Assembly (NCBI RefSeq): GCF_003073045.1
Contig: NC_037598.1
Coordinates: forward strand, 25,667,822 to 25,731,821
Direction of reading: 5' to 3'
Length of the DNA stretch: 64,000 bases
Source of the DNA: Pomacea canaliculata
Taxonomy: Eukaryota; Mollusca; Gastropoda; Architaenioglossa; Ampullariidae
Shown: piece by piece, positions 34,090 to 45,200 of the stretch
Layout of the letters: each line of letters starts with the position of its first letter
How positions within the stretch are numbered: position 1 is the stretch's first letter
Program-made: the position numbers and the translations under genes
The notes under the pieces: model-generated
What the model saw: only the letters and a program-made list of their open reading frames with translations
Databases searched by the model: none
What the model was told of the DNA's origin: nothing

Positions 34090-34357
34090 GAGAATAGAAC
34101 ATGATTTCATAATTATATATTAGTAAGGACTATTTATGTGTAATTTAGTATATTATAATTATTAACTCTTGCCGTGGTGTAAATAGCAACAACAACAACA
34201 ACATCAACATCAACTGTCTATGGCTTTCTCGAAAAGTTCTGGTTGTCTTTTCTTTTTTTTTCAAGTGTCGATGATATGGTATTTTTTGTCTTTTTTGTGA
34301 CAATGAGGAGATATCGTTGTGGTTGAAAAAAATTAAAAGTTAAAGTTTTTGACACAG
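34090..34357. other. intergenic upstream of b3gat-2
   Basis: Homology to the b3gat-1 first intron ends near 34085. The rest is AT-rich with an (AAC)n run at 34188-34203 and no gene. Confidence 0.4.
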
Positions 34358-34368
34358 TATTCTTAAGA

Positions 34369-35866
34369 ATACTGAATACTGAATACTGAAGAATAGTAAA
34401 GGCCCAGGACCAGACGAGATACCAGCAGAGGCACTGAAAGCCGACCCTGACCTATCCGTCAACATGTTGCACAGACTGTTTGAGAGGGTTTGGAAAGAGG
34501 AACAGGTCCCGGCAGACTGGAAAGAAGGACATCTCATAAAGATCCCAAGAAGGGGACCTCAGCCGATGCGAGAACTACAGAGGCATCACTCTTTTGTCCG
34601 GCCTGGCAAGGTCTTCAACAGAGTCATACTGGAGAGACTGAAGGCCCAGTGGACCAGATACTTCGAGAGCAGCAGGCAGGCTTCAGACAAGACGATCGTG
34701 CACAGACAGATAGCAACACTGAGGATCATCGTAGAACAGTCTATAGAGTGGAACTCGCCTCTCTACGTCAATTTCGTGGACTACGAGAAGGCATTCGACA
34801 GTGTGGACCGAGAGACGCTGTGGAAACTGCTGAGACACTATGGCATCCCGAGGAAGATCGTCAACCTGATCCGCAACTCATATGAGGGAATGACGTGCCG
34901 AGTAGTGCATGAAAGACAGCTAACAAGAAGCTTCGAGGTGAGGACAGGGGTCAGGCAAGGCTGCCTGCTTTCACCGTTGCTGTTCCTGATCGCAATCGAC
35001 TGGGTGATGAAGCAAGCCACCAATGACAAGGCGAATGGAATCCAGTGGACTCTGTGGAACCAACTAGACGACCTTGACTTTGCAGACGATCTGGCACTCC
35101 TGTCCACAGCCACCGACAGATGCAAGAAAAGACATCAGAGATCCAGTCAGCCTCGCACAAGTGGGGCTACACATCCATAAGGGCAAGACCAAGATCCTAA
35201 AGGTCAACACTGACTGCGAAGAGCCAATCAGGTTGGATGGGGAGCCGCTAGAAGAAGTCGACACCTTTACCTACCTCGGGAGTGTGGTGGACAAACAGGG
35301 AGGGACAGACGCGGATGTAAGACAAGAATTAACAAGGCAAGAGGCGCTTTCATAAAGCTTGGAAGGGTCTGGAACTCCGGGAGCATAGGCTACACGACCA
35401 AGATCCGTCTCTTCAACTCCAAACGTCAAGTCAGTCCTACTATACGGAGCAGAAACATGGAGGACGACCAAGGGCACAACGAAGAAGATTCCAAACGTTT
35501 GTCAACCAGTGCCTGCGCAGAATCCTCAGAATTCACTGGCCAGAGAAAATAAGCAACACCGACCTGTGGCAGAGAACGAAACAGCAGACTATAGAGGAGG
35601 AAATCCTGCGGAGAAGATGGGGTTGGCTAGGGCACACCCTAAGGAAACCAACACCCAACGTCACAAGACAGTCGCTGACGTGGAACCCCCAGGGAAAGAG
35701 AAGCGAGGAAGGCCGAGAAACACCTGGAGACGGACCCTCGCCGCGACACCAAGCTCACCCGGATTTGGATGGGGTCAGCTGGTGACGGTAGCCCAGGACA
35801 GGAGGCGTTGGAGGCGGTCGTCGATGGCCTATGCACCAGGAGGGGCGAAGGGCATAACTAACTAAC
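34369..35866 (+). mobile_element. 5'-truncated non-LTR retrotransposon (LINE) with 11-bp target duplication
   Basis: Flanked by TATTCTTAAGA at 34358-34368 and 35867-35877. The inserted DNA ends in a short tandem tail, TAACTAACTAACTA-like, instead of poly(A). The plus strand encodes the C-terminal part of a reverse transcriptase: GPDEIPAEALKADP (about 34405), FVDYEKAFDSVDR (about 34775), GVRQGCLLSPLLF (about 34945), DLDFADDLALLS (about 35072), TYLGSVVDKQGGTDADV (about 35268) and a C-terminal AQDRRRWRR (about 35795). The endonuclease half is absent. Several indels move the frame (for example between about 34555 and 34690, and near 35120), so it is dead. Clade not assigned; the structure resembles the RTE-like and related groups with short-repeat tails. 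Confidence 0.88.
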
Positions 35867-35879
35867 TATTCTTAAGACT

Positions 35880-35982
35880 TTTTTTCTTGAAGATTTTATT
35901 CACATTCTAAACTTCTTTTAAACTTTTAAAGCTCGCTGATCGAGTCACAATGGTAAGTAGCGCTGGGGTGGACAAGAACAAG

Positions 35983-36014
<32 letters not shown>

Positions 36015-37480
36015 AAATAGTTTGGAAGCTGTTAGCTTTGACTGTAGCATAAACACAAATTTAATTGACTGTGAGGCCACAGCCACCATCCAGATGTACA
36101 GCTCTACCCAGGGTTTGCCTTATCTCCGCTTGTACCTACAGGACAACCACGCCCTCTGTAGCTACAACTGTAGATGGTTGGCATGACAGAGTCCCCTGTA
36201 CTAACAGAATGATGTTGACTACAAAATGTGCAAGCTTTATTTTCTAGCCTGAACATTTCAAGGGCGGTGAAGTGGCTCATTGTTCCTAAGGACGAGGCGC
36301 GCCCGACAGTTCATGGCTGCTGAAGTTCTCTTTGTCACATGGAGATGCCGCTGACATGTCATGTCATGGCCAGACCGTTAAATTATACTGAAATGTTTAT
36401 ACCTCTGAGCTGTCTGTTAAGTTTTATTATTACTGCTATTCATGAATATCTAGGAAGAACTAATGCAGTATAACATGATAAAATATGACAACTGGCATGG
36501 ATGGTCTGTACCTTCTGTGACTATCATTTCTTTTGTCCATACCCGACTTTGGCTCAGCTTACAAAATCTTTTAATCTTCGGAAATTTTTTGAAGTTACTC
36601 GTCGTCCTCCTCATGATATCTACTTCTCAACTTTCTGTTACTTCTGCTGACATCTGTCTTCGCAGGTCTGGACAAAATTGCTCGTTGTCCGCGATGCCCT
36701 GTGTAACATCCATTGTGGTCGTGATGATCTCTTGTTGAACACGTTTGTGGATGTTTTCGTTGCGCTGTACATGTTTGTTTGTTTGTTTGCTATGTATCAA
36801 GTGTATTTATCAGTGTCAGTGTCAGTCTGTTGTGAGCTGTTTCTGATGGTTTGTTGTTGTCTGTATGCACTCTTCACTCGCTGCTCACTACATTTCGATT
36901 GCCTTTAATTGCGTGTCAGCCACTTTCATCAACAGATATTAACATTTCTTTACATCCAACATTTGATGCGGCTGACTACTTTTAATAACATCCAGGCCCC
37001 GAGTCCATCGCTTTTGTATTTTCTAACTCACATCTCTATAAGTGCTAGTGTTTACCTGCTGAATGTTTACCTGATTTCACAACGTTAACGTCGGCTACAG
37101 ATGGACAGATGTTCTCACCCAGACAACCAGTCTACTTCAAACTGTCAGATTCATCTCTACGAGCTGTAACTCAGACAACAAGTTCGCTTCTTTTCTGCCA
37201 TCAGACACTTCAGAAAACATCAAAGGAACGTGCATCTCAAAAGACGCGCATGCGTACCACAAACTGCATGGTACAAGCTCTCCACAAACTATTCCTCTTG
37301 CACTCAGGAAATCATTGCTAAATATTGTTTTGACAGCCACGTGAGTAGTGAATTCCGACATGAGCAGCTCAATAGGAACTCAAACACAGATATAAACTGA
37401 GCATTTAAAAATTTAAGTGCATCGTTTTACCTTTGTGATTAGAGCTACGAAGCTTCAAGTCCCACATGAGGCTACTTGAT
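35880..37480. other. intergenic with (CAA)n run
   Basis: A (CAA)n microsatellite at 35983-36015. No gene motif in the open frames at 36463-36908. A tRNA-like AAGTGGCTCATTG near 36270 was noted but is too weak to call. Confidence 0.4.
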
Positions 37481-37489
37481 GGAGATAAT

Positions 37490-37600
37490 TACAGTAGTTT
37501 ATCCAGCTTCCTACAACGGTCAGATCAGGTTAATCCAATGTTCTCAACAGTCAATCGAAATGTCTAAGTAGTCGTTTAACTTCCTTTTCGCAAACTTTGT
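37490..37600 (-). repeat. 3'-flank block of fkbM-2
   Basis: Aligns with 10930-11080 and 20820-20935 through the segment AGCTTCCTACAACGGTCAGA. Confidence 0.45.
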
Positions 37601-37638
37601 TACATCATGACAAACACAGCATGTATCTAGAATGTTAT

Positions 37639-37644
37639 TTTATT
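37639..37644 (-). promoter_or_regulatory. polyadenylation signal of fkbM-2
   Basis: AATAAA on the minus strand, about 30 bases beyond the fkbM-2 stop codon. Confidence 0.6.
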
Positions 37645-37672
37645 AAGAGAGGTAACTCGCGGGATCAGAGGC

Positions 37673-38978
37673 TCATCGGCGCCACAGCACGGTGAAGGGC
37701 CAGGACATGAAGTCGCCTTCCAGAAGTTTCCCGGAGATGACGTGGTGCGGGCGGAAGTTGCGGGCAGTCATGAAGTCGACGACAAACTGACCCCCAAAGG
37801 TCGCGCGGCCCTTGACGTGCTGCCACTCCATCCACACCAACGGCACGTCCAGCGTCTTCCACAGATCCCGTGACCCCTCCAGCACGTGACCCTCGTGACT
37901 CTCCACGTCTATCTGAGAGATCACGTGACACACTCGTTATTAAAGAAAAATAAGAAAAAAAAATGGAACATGTCAGCACCCATCCTCTATCATCCGAAGG
38001 TTTGTGACGTCGTCATTAAGTATAAGTAGACAGGGAGGAACGAGGATTATGGGAGGTATCTAGCTTTCCTGATTTCCTGGTGTGTGTGTTAGCAAAACAT
38101 ACAGTAGAATGTAAATGATTGTTGCATGCAACCACGCTCGTACACAGAGGTCTACACACAACACAGAAAGCTACACAGTGTGTGACACCAACCTTGAGTG
38201 CTGCCCGTCGGAAGGGTAACATCTCCAAGATGCGATCCAGTTTGATGGCGTAGGCCAGGGTCAGGTCGTGTGTGAACTGTCTGCCTGCTTCGTTGACCGT
38301 GAACAGTGTGCTGGTGTTGGCGGCCTGAGTGGCCAGAGTGACGTGTCCCTCGCGTGACGACACGGCGTTCTGGATGACGTGCACCAGGCCGGCGTGTCCG
38401 AAGTCGAGAACAGATCGACAAAGGCGGAGCGCGTTGGCGGCGATGGGCTCGATGGCCACCACTGTCCTCTTCTGGAGAGCGGCTTGCAGCGCCACCAGCC
38501 CCACATTGGCGCCCACGTCGATGAGGGGCAAGTCACGTGACAGAGTTAGAAAACTCTCGATTTCTTTTTTCTCAAACATTCTTCCCTTCAGCGCACGTTC
38601 AGGGACAGTTCGGTCGTATTCCGCGGACAGAAAGCCGTAAAAAGTCAGGTTCCCGATGTCTGTGGACAAACTAATCGGGCGGAAGAGTTTCGACGGCCCA
38701 CAGTTCAACCTCCTCCATCCTTTCTCATCACGTGACATGAGGACACTGTTGTTGTCTGTTGTAATGGGCTGGGTTTCCACAGAGGCCACAGGGAGTAGTC
38801 TTATGTTCTCGGTGACTTTATTTCCCAAACCGGTCTTTTGATTACTTTTCTCATCACCTTGGGCTTGTTTCATCAAGTTTTCCTTACGATTGAGATGATG
38901 ATAGTTGATGAGGAGGATGATAACCGAGATGATAATGTAAGATATCGCAAAGATCGCTGTTTTTATATTGCGCGGCAT
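37673..38978 (-). CDS. FkbM-family SAM-dependent methyltransferase, type II membrane protein (fkbM-2)
   Basis: Two coding exons: 38978-38193 (262 codons) and 37912-37673 (79 codons plus stop), 341 aa. The acceptor TTTCAG before 38994 precedes the start MPRNIKTAIFAIS by 16 bases, mirroring fkbM-1. A longer open frame continues upstream through this acceptor but is not the homologous start. Anchor about residues 7-27 (IFAISYIIISVIILLIN). SAM motif LIDVGANVG and the C-terminal KIDVESHEGHVL are identical to fkbM-1. The donor GTTGGT of the coding intron is weaker than the GTAAGT of fkbM-1. The exon segment 38193-38576 is almost base-identical to fkbM-1, whereas the anchor/stem part is clearly diverged. 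A luminal O-methyltransferase acting on a glycan is inferred, not shown. Confidence 0.88.
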
Positions 38979-38999
38979 CGTCCGCAGCTTCGGCCTGAA

Positions 39000-39735
39000 A
39001 CACACGCAGTATGTCATCGTCCAGAGTTGCAGACCATGGAATGAGCAACAGTCTTGAGAGCAGTAGTGATGCGAACATTGTAACTCAGTTGCTGATGAGG
39101 TTATACAGACAGTCGTCAGTATGAGTGTTTGTATCGACTGTATGTATGAGTGAAACAAATAATTTTGTTTACATGTGTAACTCCGTGAGTGAGTTGGTTA
39201 CAAAAATTATCCTGGACAAGGCGTGAATTTTGAGTTTGTACTGCTAAAGAATACAACTTAGTTTGTCTGTCAGTAAACATCTAGAATGCTTTGATCATGT
39301 TGAGTACAAACTTGGTGTAAGCACATGAAAACATAAAACTTGCAGACAAACTAAACTGCTCCCCTATACTATCTAGGTGTAAATAATCAAATGTTGTCAG
39401 CCTTCTTTCAGCAGAGGTCTAGCAGCAAACAAAGTTAGTAGAAAGGTCAACAGGAAATTTTTGACCACCGTGAAAAGGTGACAGACATCAGTAAATCCGT
39501 AAAGTTTAAACTAAAATGTTTCTCCTACATACCAAAGGAATGATCACAACAATCCGAGTTCAAGCATGACAATAATAACTCTATAACTAATAACAAACTC
39601 TTTATCAAACAAAAACAAACAAACAAACAACCCGCACTCTTCCTTCTGGCTACTCTATGTCTCCTCTTTGAAACAACAAAGTATTGAATTCTAACAGAAT
39701 AAATTAACTTCCACTTTCGAGAACACCAAGGTTAG
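39000..39735. other. upstream region of fkbM-2
   Basis: Parts of 39180-39470 resemble the fkbM-1 first intron (12710-13010), such as the GGACAAGGCGTGAATTTTGA segment and an ...TCTAGCAGCAAACAAAGTTAG... match. No copy of the shared leader exon was found. A short (AAAC)n run is at 39608-39630. Confidence 0.4.
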
Positions 39736-39754
39736 CTCCCATTATATTGACATG

Positions 39755-39957
39755 CTCATTACGCCCCCTGCTTCTGGACATTGGCTACGGCTTGGGTAGT
39801 CGGCCTCAACCTCTTCCGTCTCCGTTTTGTATTTAATGTGGGGATGATATTCCTGAAGGAGAAGTGACCATCTCATTAACCTCTGGTTAGAGTTCTTGGC
39901 TTGGGCAAAGAATACCCGAGGGTTATGATCACTTTCTAGCTCAAGAATGCTTTTCAA
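39755..39957 (-). pseudogene. Ty3/gypsy-like retrotransposon RNase H remnant
   Basis: The minus strand reads SDHNPRVFFAQAKNSNQR, then LMRWSLLLQEYHPHIKY and VEADYPSRSQ. This is the conserved end of the retroelement RNase H domain (DHNPL...RL.RW.L.LQEY...I.Y......ADALSR). The rest of pol was not found on either side. Confidence 0.7.
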
Positions 39958-40284
39958 GACATGGCACCTTTTGTCGCAATTTTAAGTATTTTAGGTATAC
40001 TATCTACTAAATGTGTGCTAAATACAACAGAAGATTCAATGGTTCTGTCGAGCATTTGTAGTGGCAAACGATTACTAGACCTGGTACAACACATACCTGA
40101 AACGTTGGCGAACAACTTTATTCCCTCACGTGGTGATTCTCTCATGAAGGAAGATCAACAGAGGTGTATTCAGTGGGTGCTATAAACAAGTGTAGACCCT
40201 GCCGCAATAACTTTTTTGATCAAAGCAGTTTACCCAATGTGGGACTACAGGTTTTATTTTATACAAGTTATTTTTAAAGGCCGA

Positions 40285-40440
40285 TGTCGAAATGGGCGTT
40301 TTTAAAATGGTTTCGCCCGTGCGAGGGAAGGTAAGAGTACCCGGGGTGGTGTACCAGCGGTCAGTTTTCCCTAATTGCTACCCTGGCCCCGAGGCCGGGT
40401 GGAGATCGCAGGCAATAAAACGTCTTTCTCAGCCGAGTAC
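40285..40440 (-). repeat. dispersed repeat, inverted relative to 42120-42275
   Basis: CGCCCGTGCGAGGGAAGGTA at 40316-40335 is the complement of 42209-42228. Homology continues on both sides through the GAGTAC, CAGTCATCTCC and GCTACC segments. It is probably a SINE-like family; no target duplication identified. Confidence 0.55.
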
Positions 40441-41935
40441 TTGGTGTTGGCGGTTACAAAGTTGAAGTGAAACGGTTTGCAGCTGAACATACTGTCACAG
40501 TCAGGGTTAGGACCGACAATTGAATGTCTTCTCCATCAAATAAAAACAAAAATAAGGGAGAAAGATATGAACAGCGGAAATGACACAAACGCAAAGACAA
40601 CTGAATTTTAAAACTTTATTTTTAATGCTTTCGTCTATATGTCTTTATCTTTGTATAATCTATATCTTTCTTCGCTCATAAGGGATGATAGCATTCAATA
40701 TTTTCAGTTTATTCCCCTGGTGACTGACATAAAGTACATCTGTTTGGGTGCAATGTGCAAGTACTTTTACAAATGGGGAACAATTCACACTTGTAACACT
40801 TGTAACACCTGTAATACCGAGTCCATCCACCATCTACACTAGCGACCCCGCGGTCCATGTTTGTCTGTTGGTGAGTACAAGGTGAAGAACATTGTAGGTC
40901 ACGTTCATGAACATTCAGTCTCGTGCATCTCTTGGCTCCAAGTGAACATTTCAAAAATGGGTGGACACGTGCTGATCATCTTTGGTTGTTCTCACGGACA
41001 TAATATTGTCTGTACTCTGTAACTAGTCTCCACTAGGTGACTTTTATTATGTAAGTGAAAGAATGTACCTTGCAGTACATAGGGGATTATCTCCATTCAA
41101 TATAAAAAATTCGCTTAGTGTGCCAATGTGGGACATGTCTATGATACATTTGTCAAAACTGCTGCCACGGATCTGCAGTCGTTGACTTCTTGAAGCGCCA
41201 GTCTGTCACAGTTTCACTTCAAACAAAACAGTTTTCTCTGACCGACGGGATCAGCGTGATGACAGATGCAAGGCATGCATGTCGAGAAAATTCACATCAC
41301 ACTGATGATGCTACTCTGGTATCGACCCACAAGGTTCTAAACCTTCAGCACATCACCAAAGGATGACGTGTGCACCCAGCGGCACTTGGTGGGGAGTGCG
41401 AGAGGATGTATGAAAGTCTGAATGCCTCAGATGCCATTATTCAAGAGGAAGTTCTCGACCGTAACCTGGCAATTAATAAGTTAGTGAGAACTAAAGTTGT
41501 AAGAAACATCAACGAGAGGTGGCACGTTGCTAAAAGAGTAAAAGTTGGGATTAAAAAAAAACAAAAACAAACTGGCGCAAGGTAGAAAAGCGAACCTCGG
41601 CTGACTTGACGCCCTCAGCTCAGTGACATTCAGTGGATTCTGAATGTTACGTAAATCATGAGATGAAGGGGGATCGAAAGTGTTTGAAACTGTGCAAATA
41701 AATTAAATTAATGTCAGTTGCAAACTACATTTTGTTATTATTGTTGCTCTTTTCCCCTCTCTTACTCGTTCGGTTGTCCAAACGGAAACAAACCTCACCA
41801 GAGCCAAACAGCGGTGTATATACAAGCTCTGCCCTCTTGCTTCCAGCCTCTGATGTTGTTGTACATTTACAGATGACTTCCCAGCAGTGTATGATGAGTA
41901 GCTGCCATGGAAGTGCAGAGTGTGGTAAGAAAATG
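40441..41935. other. intergenic, nothing recognised
   Basis: No gene. Contains (TGTAACACT)n at 40791-40812. Confidence 0.4.
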
Positions 41936-41943
41936 GTGTAGTA

Positions 41944-42100
41944 CCGCGGTTCTCAAACGGGGGGCGCGAAGGTGGTTATTTTTTAAAAGTTTCTTACACC
42001 GGCATTAGTGAAATTAGCTTACATTGCTGGCTGTGGGGGGCGCGCGGACCTACCTATGTTCGTCAGGGAGGTGTCACATGTAAAAGGTTGAGAACCGCTG
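41944..42100. mobile_element. 157-bp hAT-like MITE with 8-bp target duplication
   Basis: The left end CCGCGGTTCTCAA and right end TTGAGAACCGCTG form the inverted repeat typical of hAT elements with CAGCGGTTCTCAA ends. An exact 8-bp direct repeat GTGTAGTA flanks it (41936-41943 and 42101-42108). The interior is G/C-run rich and non-coding. Confidence 0.85.
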
Positions 42101-42119
42101 GTGTAGTAGAAAGGACATC

Positions 42120-42275
42120 GAATTCATGAGATGGACACGACTGTCATTTGGTCCGGGTAGTAATTGGAGATGACTGGCCGCGAGCAGTCCGCACCTCGTG
42201 TACTCCTACCTTCCCTCGCACGGGCGATACCACTCATTTCTCCCAGATGGGAAGATATGGGCACCCGTTCGTTTC
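42120..42275 (+). repeat. dispersed repeat, copy adjacent to the hAT MITE
   Basis: Contains TACCTTCCCTCGCACGGGCG at 42209-42228, the complement of the block at 40316. The pair forms an inverted repeat separated by about 1.7 kb. Confidence 0.55.
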
Positions 42276-42279
42276 TCCT

Positions 42280-45200
42280 GAACTGTTGGTAACCTCCTTT
42301 TTAATTAAGAAATAATCCCCAAAGACCGCTAGTGCATGTGCAAAGCACACAGAGAAGATTACGATTTTTAACCCTTTCAGAATCTGAAGGGTTGTACACG
42401 AGTAATTGTTGTCATTGTGATGGAGTGAGCATCAATATGGCTGACAGATTCCAAGGTATTTACTGAAAAGACCTTTTCCCCAGATTTCTTAAACATATGC
42501 CTAATAAGAAAATATGTCCCTCTGTACAAAATTAACAGTTTTCAAAAACCAGCAAGAAAAATCCGTCAACAAAACTATAAATTTATCAGAGAAATACCGA
42601 GCAAGATGAGCGAGAATTTGTTTTGCTCGTACATCGTCTGTGGTATTTTCTTTTTAATCGTTTTGTAAGATGTCTTTAAAATCAATTTTGCAATAAAATT
42701 ACTTATACAAACAACCATTTGTTATGAAAAATAAGTGATATACTTAGATAATTTTATACAAAAGTCCACACTCTGGAGACATTTTGAAACAACTTACAGT
42801 GATTGCTAGGTCCCCTGGAGTTCAGCAAGGAAGGTGAGGACAATTTAACACTTCTCCAGTTCGTTTACTTCAGTACCTAAGATACCTCGACTGGAGGTGG
42901 TCATTTGCTAAAAGTTTAAGTTTGCAGTGAACTTCAATAAATGCCTTCATTTACACGTAAAATACGCTGTTCAAAGCCATTAATAAATTTTATTTGTTAT
43001 TTTTGAAAAAAAATTTGAAAGTAGTAGGACGTTCATAGACTGAGAGACTATCCTGTAGCCAGACCTACCTATCCACTTTACTTGGCTAACTAGCCGACCT
43101 TGGAATCCACAAAAGATCCTGGTATATCCAAAAGGTTTTGTACTCGCTGCGTTGTGCAGCTTCGTATCAGGTTTCTGTAATATTTCAAATCTTAATGTAC
43201 ACCAGTCCTCATTCACTCAACGGTAAACTGTTATCTTAGACCTCCATCAACCGGCTTAATGACCGGAGCTCGTCATCCGGATCATCAAAAATCACGGATA
43301 ATAATAAAAAAAAATAATGTTAGAATAGCTGTAATAACACGAACTGCTTGATTTTCGATGTTAAAGTCCAATGAAATCTTACTAATTTATTCCCTTTTTT
43401 CCGCCCGTTCAACAATTTGCAGTGTCTTAGCAATTGAAACATAACATTTTTATATTCACTACCACGCCGGACCCCGACATCTCGACCTCATCTCACAGTT
43501 GTCTAACCCTGAGGTGCGGACGTCAACTCGGTACAAGGTGTCGCCCACAGGGACGGTGCGACCCACACAATCTTTTGACAAGAAAAGCGTTGAAGCAGAA
43601 GACAAACGTCAAAACTTATTGACGAATGACAGTCGTTGGAAGCAGCCTGCCAACTTGTGGCATCTGAGGCGATAACTATACAACATAAAAAGAGTGCAAC
43701 ACGCCAAGAGATGTGTTATAAATGTTCTTACCTTTGAGAAAGTAAGGTAGTTATGGGAAATAAGATTTGTTATGTATGGGAGATTTGTTATGTATGACGA
43801 TTTGTACAGTGTATACTTAGTACAAACGAACTAAATGCAAGTAATGCAGAAGATTCATTAATTTTTGTAATTGCGATTTTTCACACAAGACTGTTGATGC
43901 GACCGTTTGGAGACAACTGTTCCCAAAATAAATCACAGTTCCGACATTGAAATTATGTGTCTGTCACATTTTCTTCTGTAACTCCAGTATTCTCTGATTG
44001 TTTGTACTCTGGTGACAAACGTACTGACATATTCTACAAATATCTTATATACCTTTTTAAAAAATCTTATTTCAAAGACTGAAACTTGACGCTCGCAATG
44101 AAGAATTCCACTTAAACTTTCAGTCGATTGTGTTTTTCATATCATTTATTCTGTGTAATACCACGTGACGAACACAAGGGACGAAATGCGTTTCCTACCT
44201 TAAGACCATTAAATAACGAAAACCGTTTTTCGTATTAGATTCGCATTGTTTTAAAAGAAAACTTCCAGTCATTAAAACTGAAAAAAGAAGTAGTAAGTTG
44301 AAAACACTGAGTTTATAGATTTTTAAATGTGTTTGTTTGTTGTTTCCATTAAATTTGGTGTGTATAGAATGGTGCTGTGGGCTTCTATTAACCGTTTATT
44401 TAATAATAATATATTTATCTACTGCAATGGTTATTCTGATTGAAACAGGTTAGGTAGAGGCTTGCAAACCAAAGGCAACTTTATCCTAAATAAACAATGC
44501 GAATGAAGGCTGCGTCTCCTCATAAGACCCTAATAAAACAAACAATACTACCTTACTATGAACAAATAATAAAAACGCAACCAACCCTTCATACTCAGCT
44601 ACATTTACATCTTCATCTGTTTACATCAGGCAGCTGTTGTTGTTTGTATGCAGTGTAACTCGCTTAATATGAGGTTACTGCGGGGAAAAAAACGAAATTG
44701 AGTAAAAGTCGCAGAAGGTTCTTATTCACACACTTTGTTGTAAAAATGCAATTTTTTTTTTCGAATCAACTTGTCAAAATCCACCGCCGTGGTAAATATT
44801 TTCCATACATGTTCAGAACAGTGCACCCAGGTGTTTAAACAACTTTGATTTGCACTTTAATTCGCATGATTGAGTGTTTATGAGCAAAAGTAACATGCGG
44901 AGGTTTACATATAGGGAGCACGAGGGGGAAACTAACTTGCTTTTGTTGTCAGTGGGTTCAAATCCGTCAAAAGATGTTTTATAGAAACATTTCGAATGAC
45001 TGATTTTCAGTTGGTTTTAAAAGTTGTAACCCTTCCTTCTTTAGGAAAGACAAGTTAACCCTAGGGGTGCACCTAGCTCAGCTCAGGGAAAATAAATATC
45101 ATGTCTTGAGTGCAACAGAGCATGGGGTAAGTACAAACATTACTCTCACAGACTTTTCTCAAAATAAACTGATTGAAATCCACCGCCGGGATAAACTTTC

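Noticed and set aside
38016..39158. 380-codon continuous frame of fkbM-2 taken as a single-exon protein
   Set aside because: It reads through a splice acceptor upstream and a donor at 38193. The downstream exon 37912-37673 completes the FkbM domain, so the spliced 341-residue model is preferred.
39954..40145. Extension of the gypsy remnant upstream into RT
   Set aside because: The frame shows none of the RT boxes; only the RNase H end is supported.
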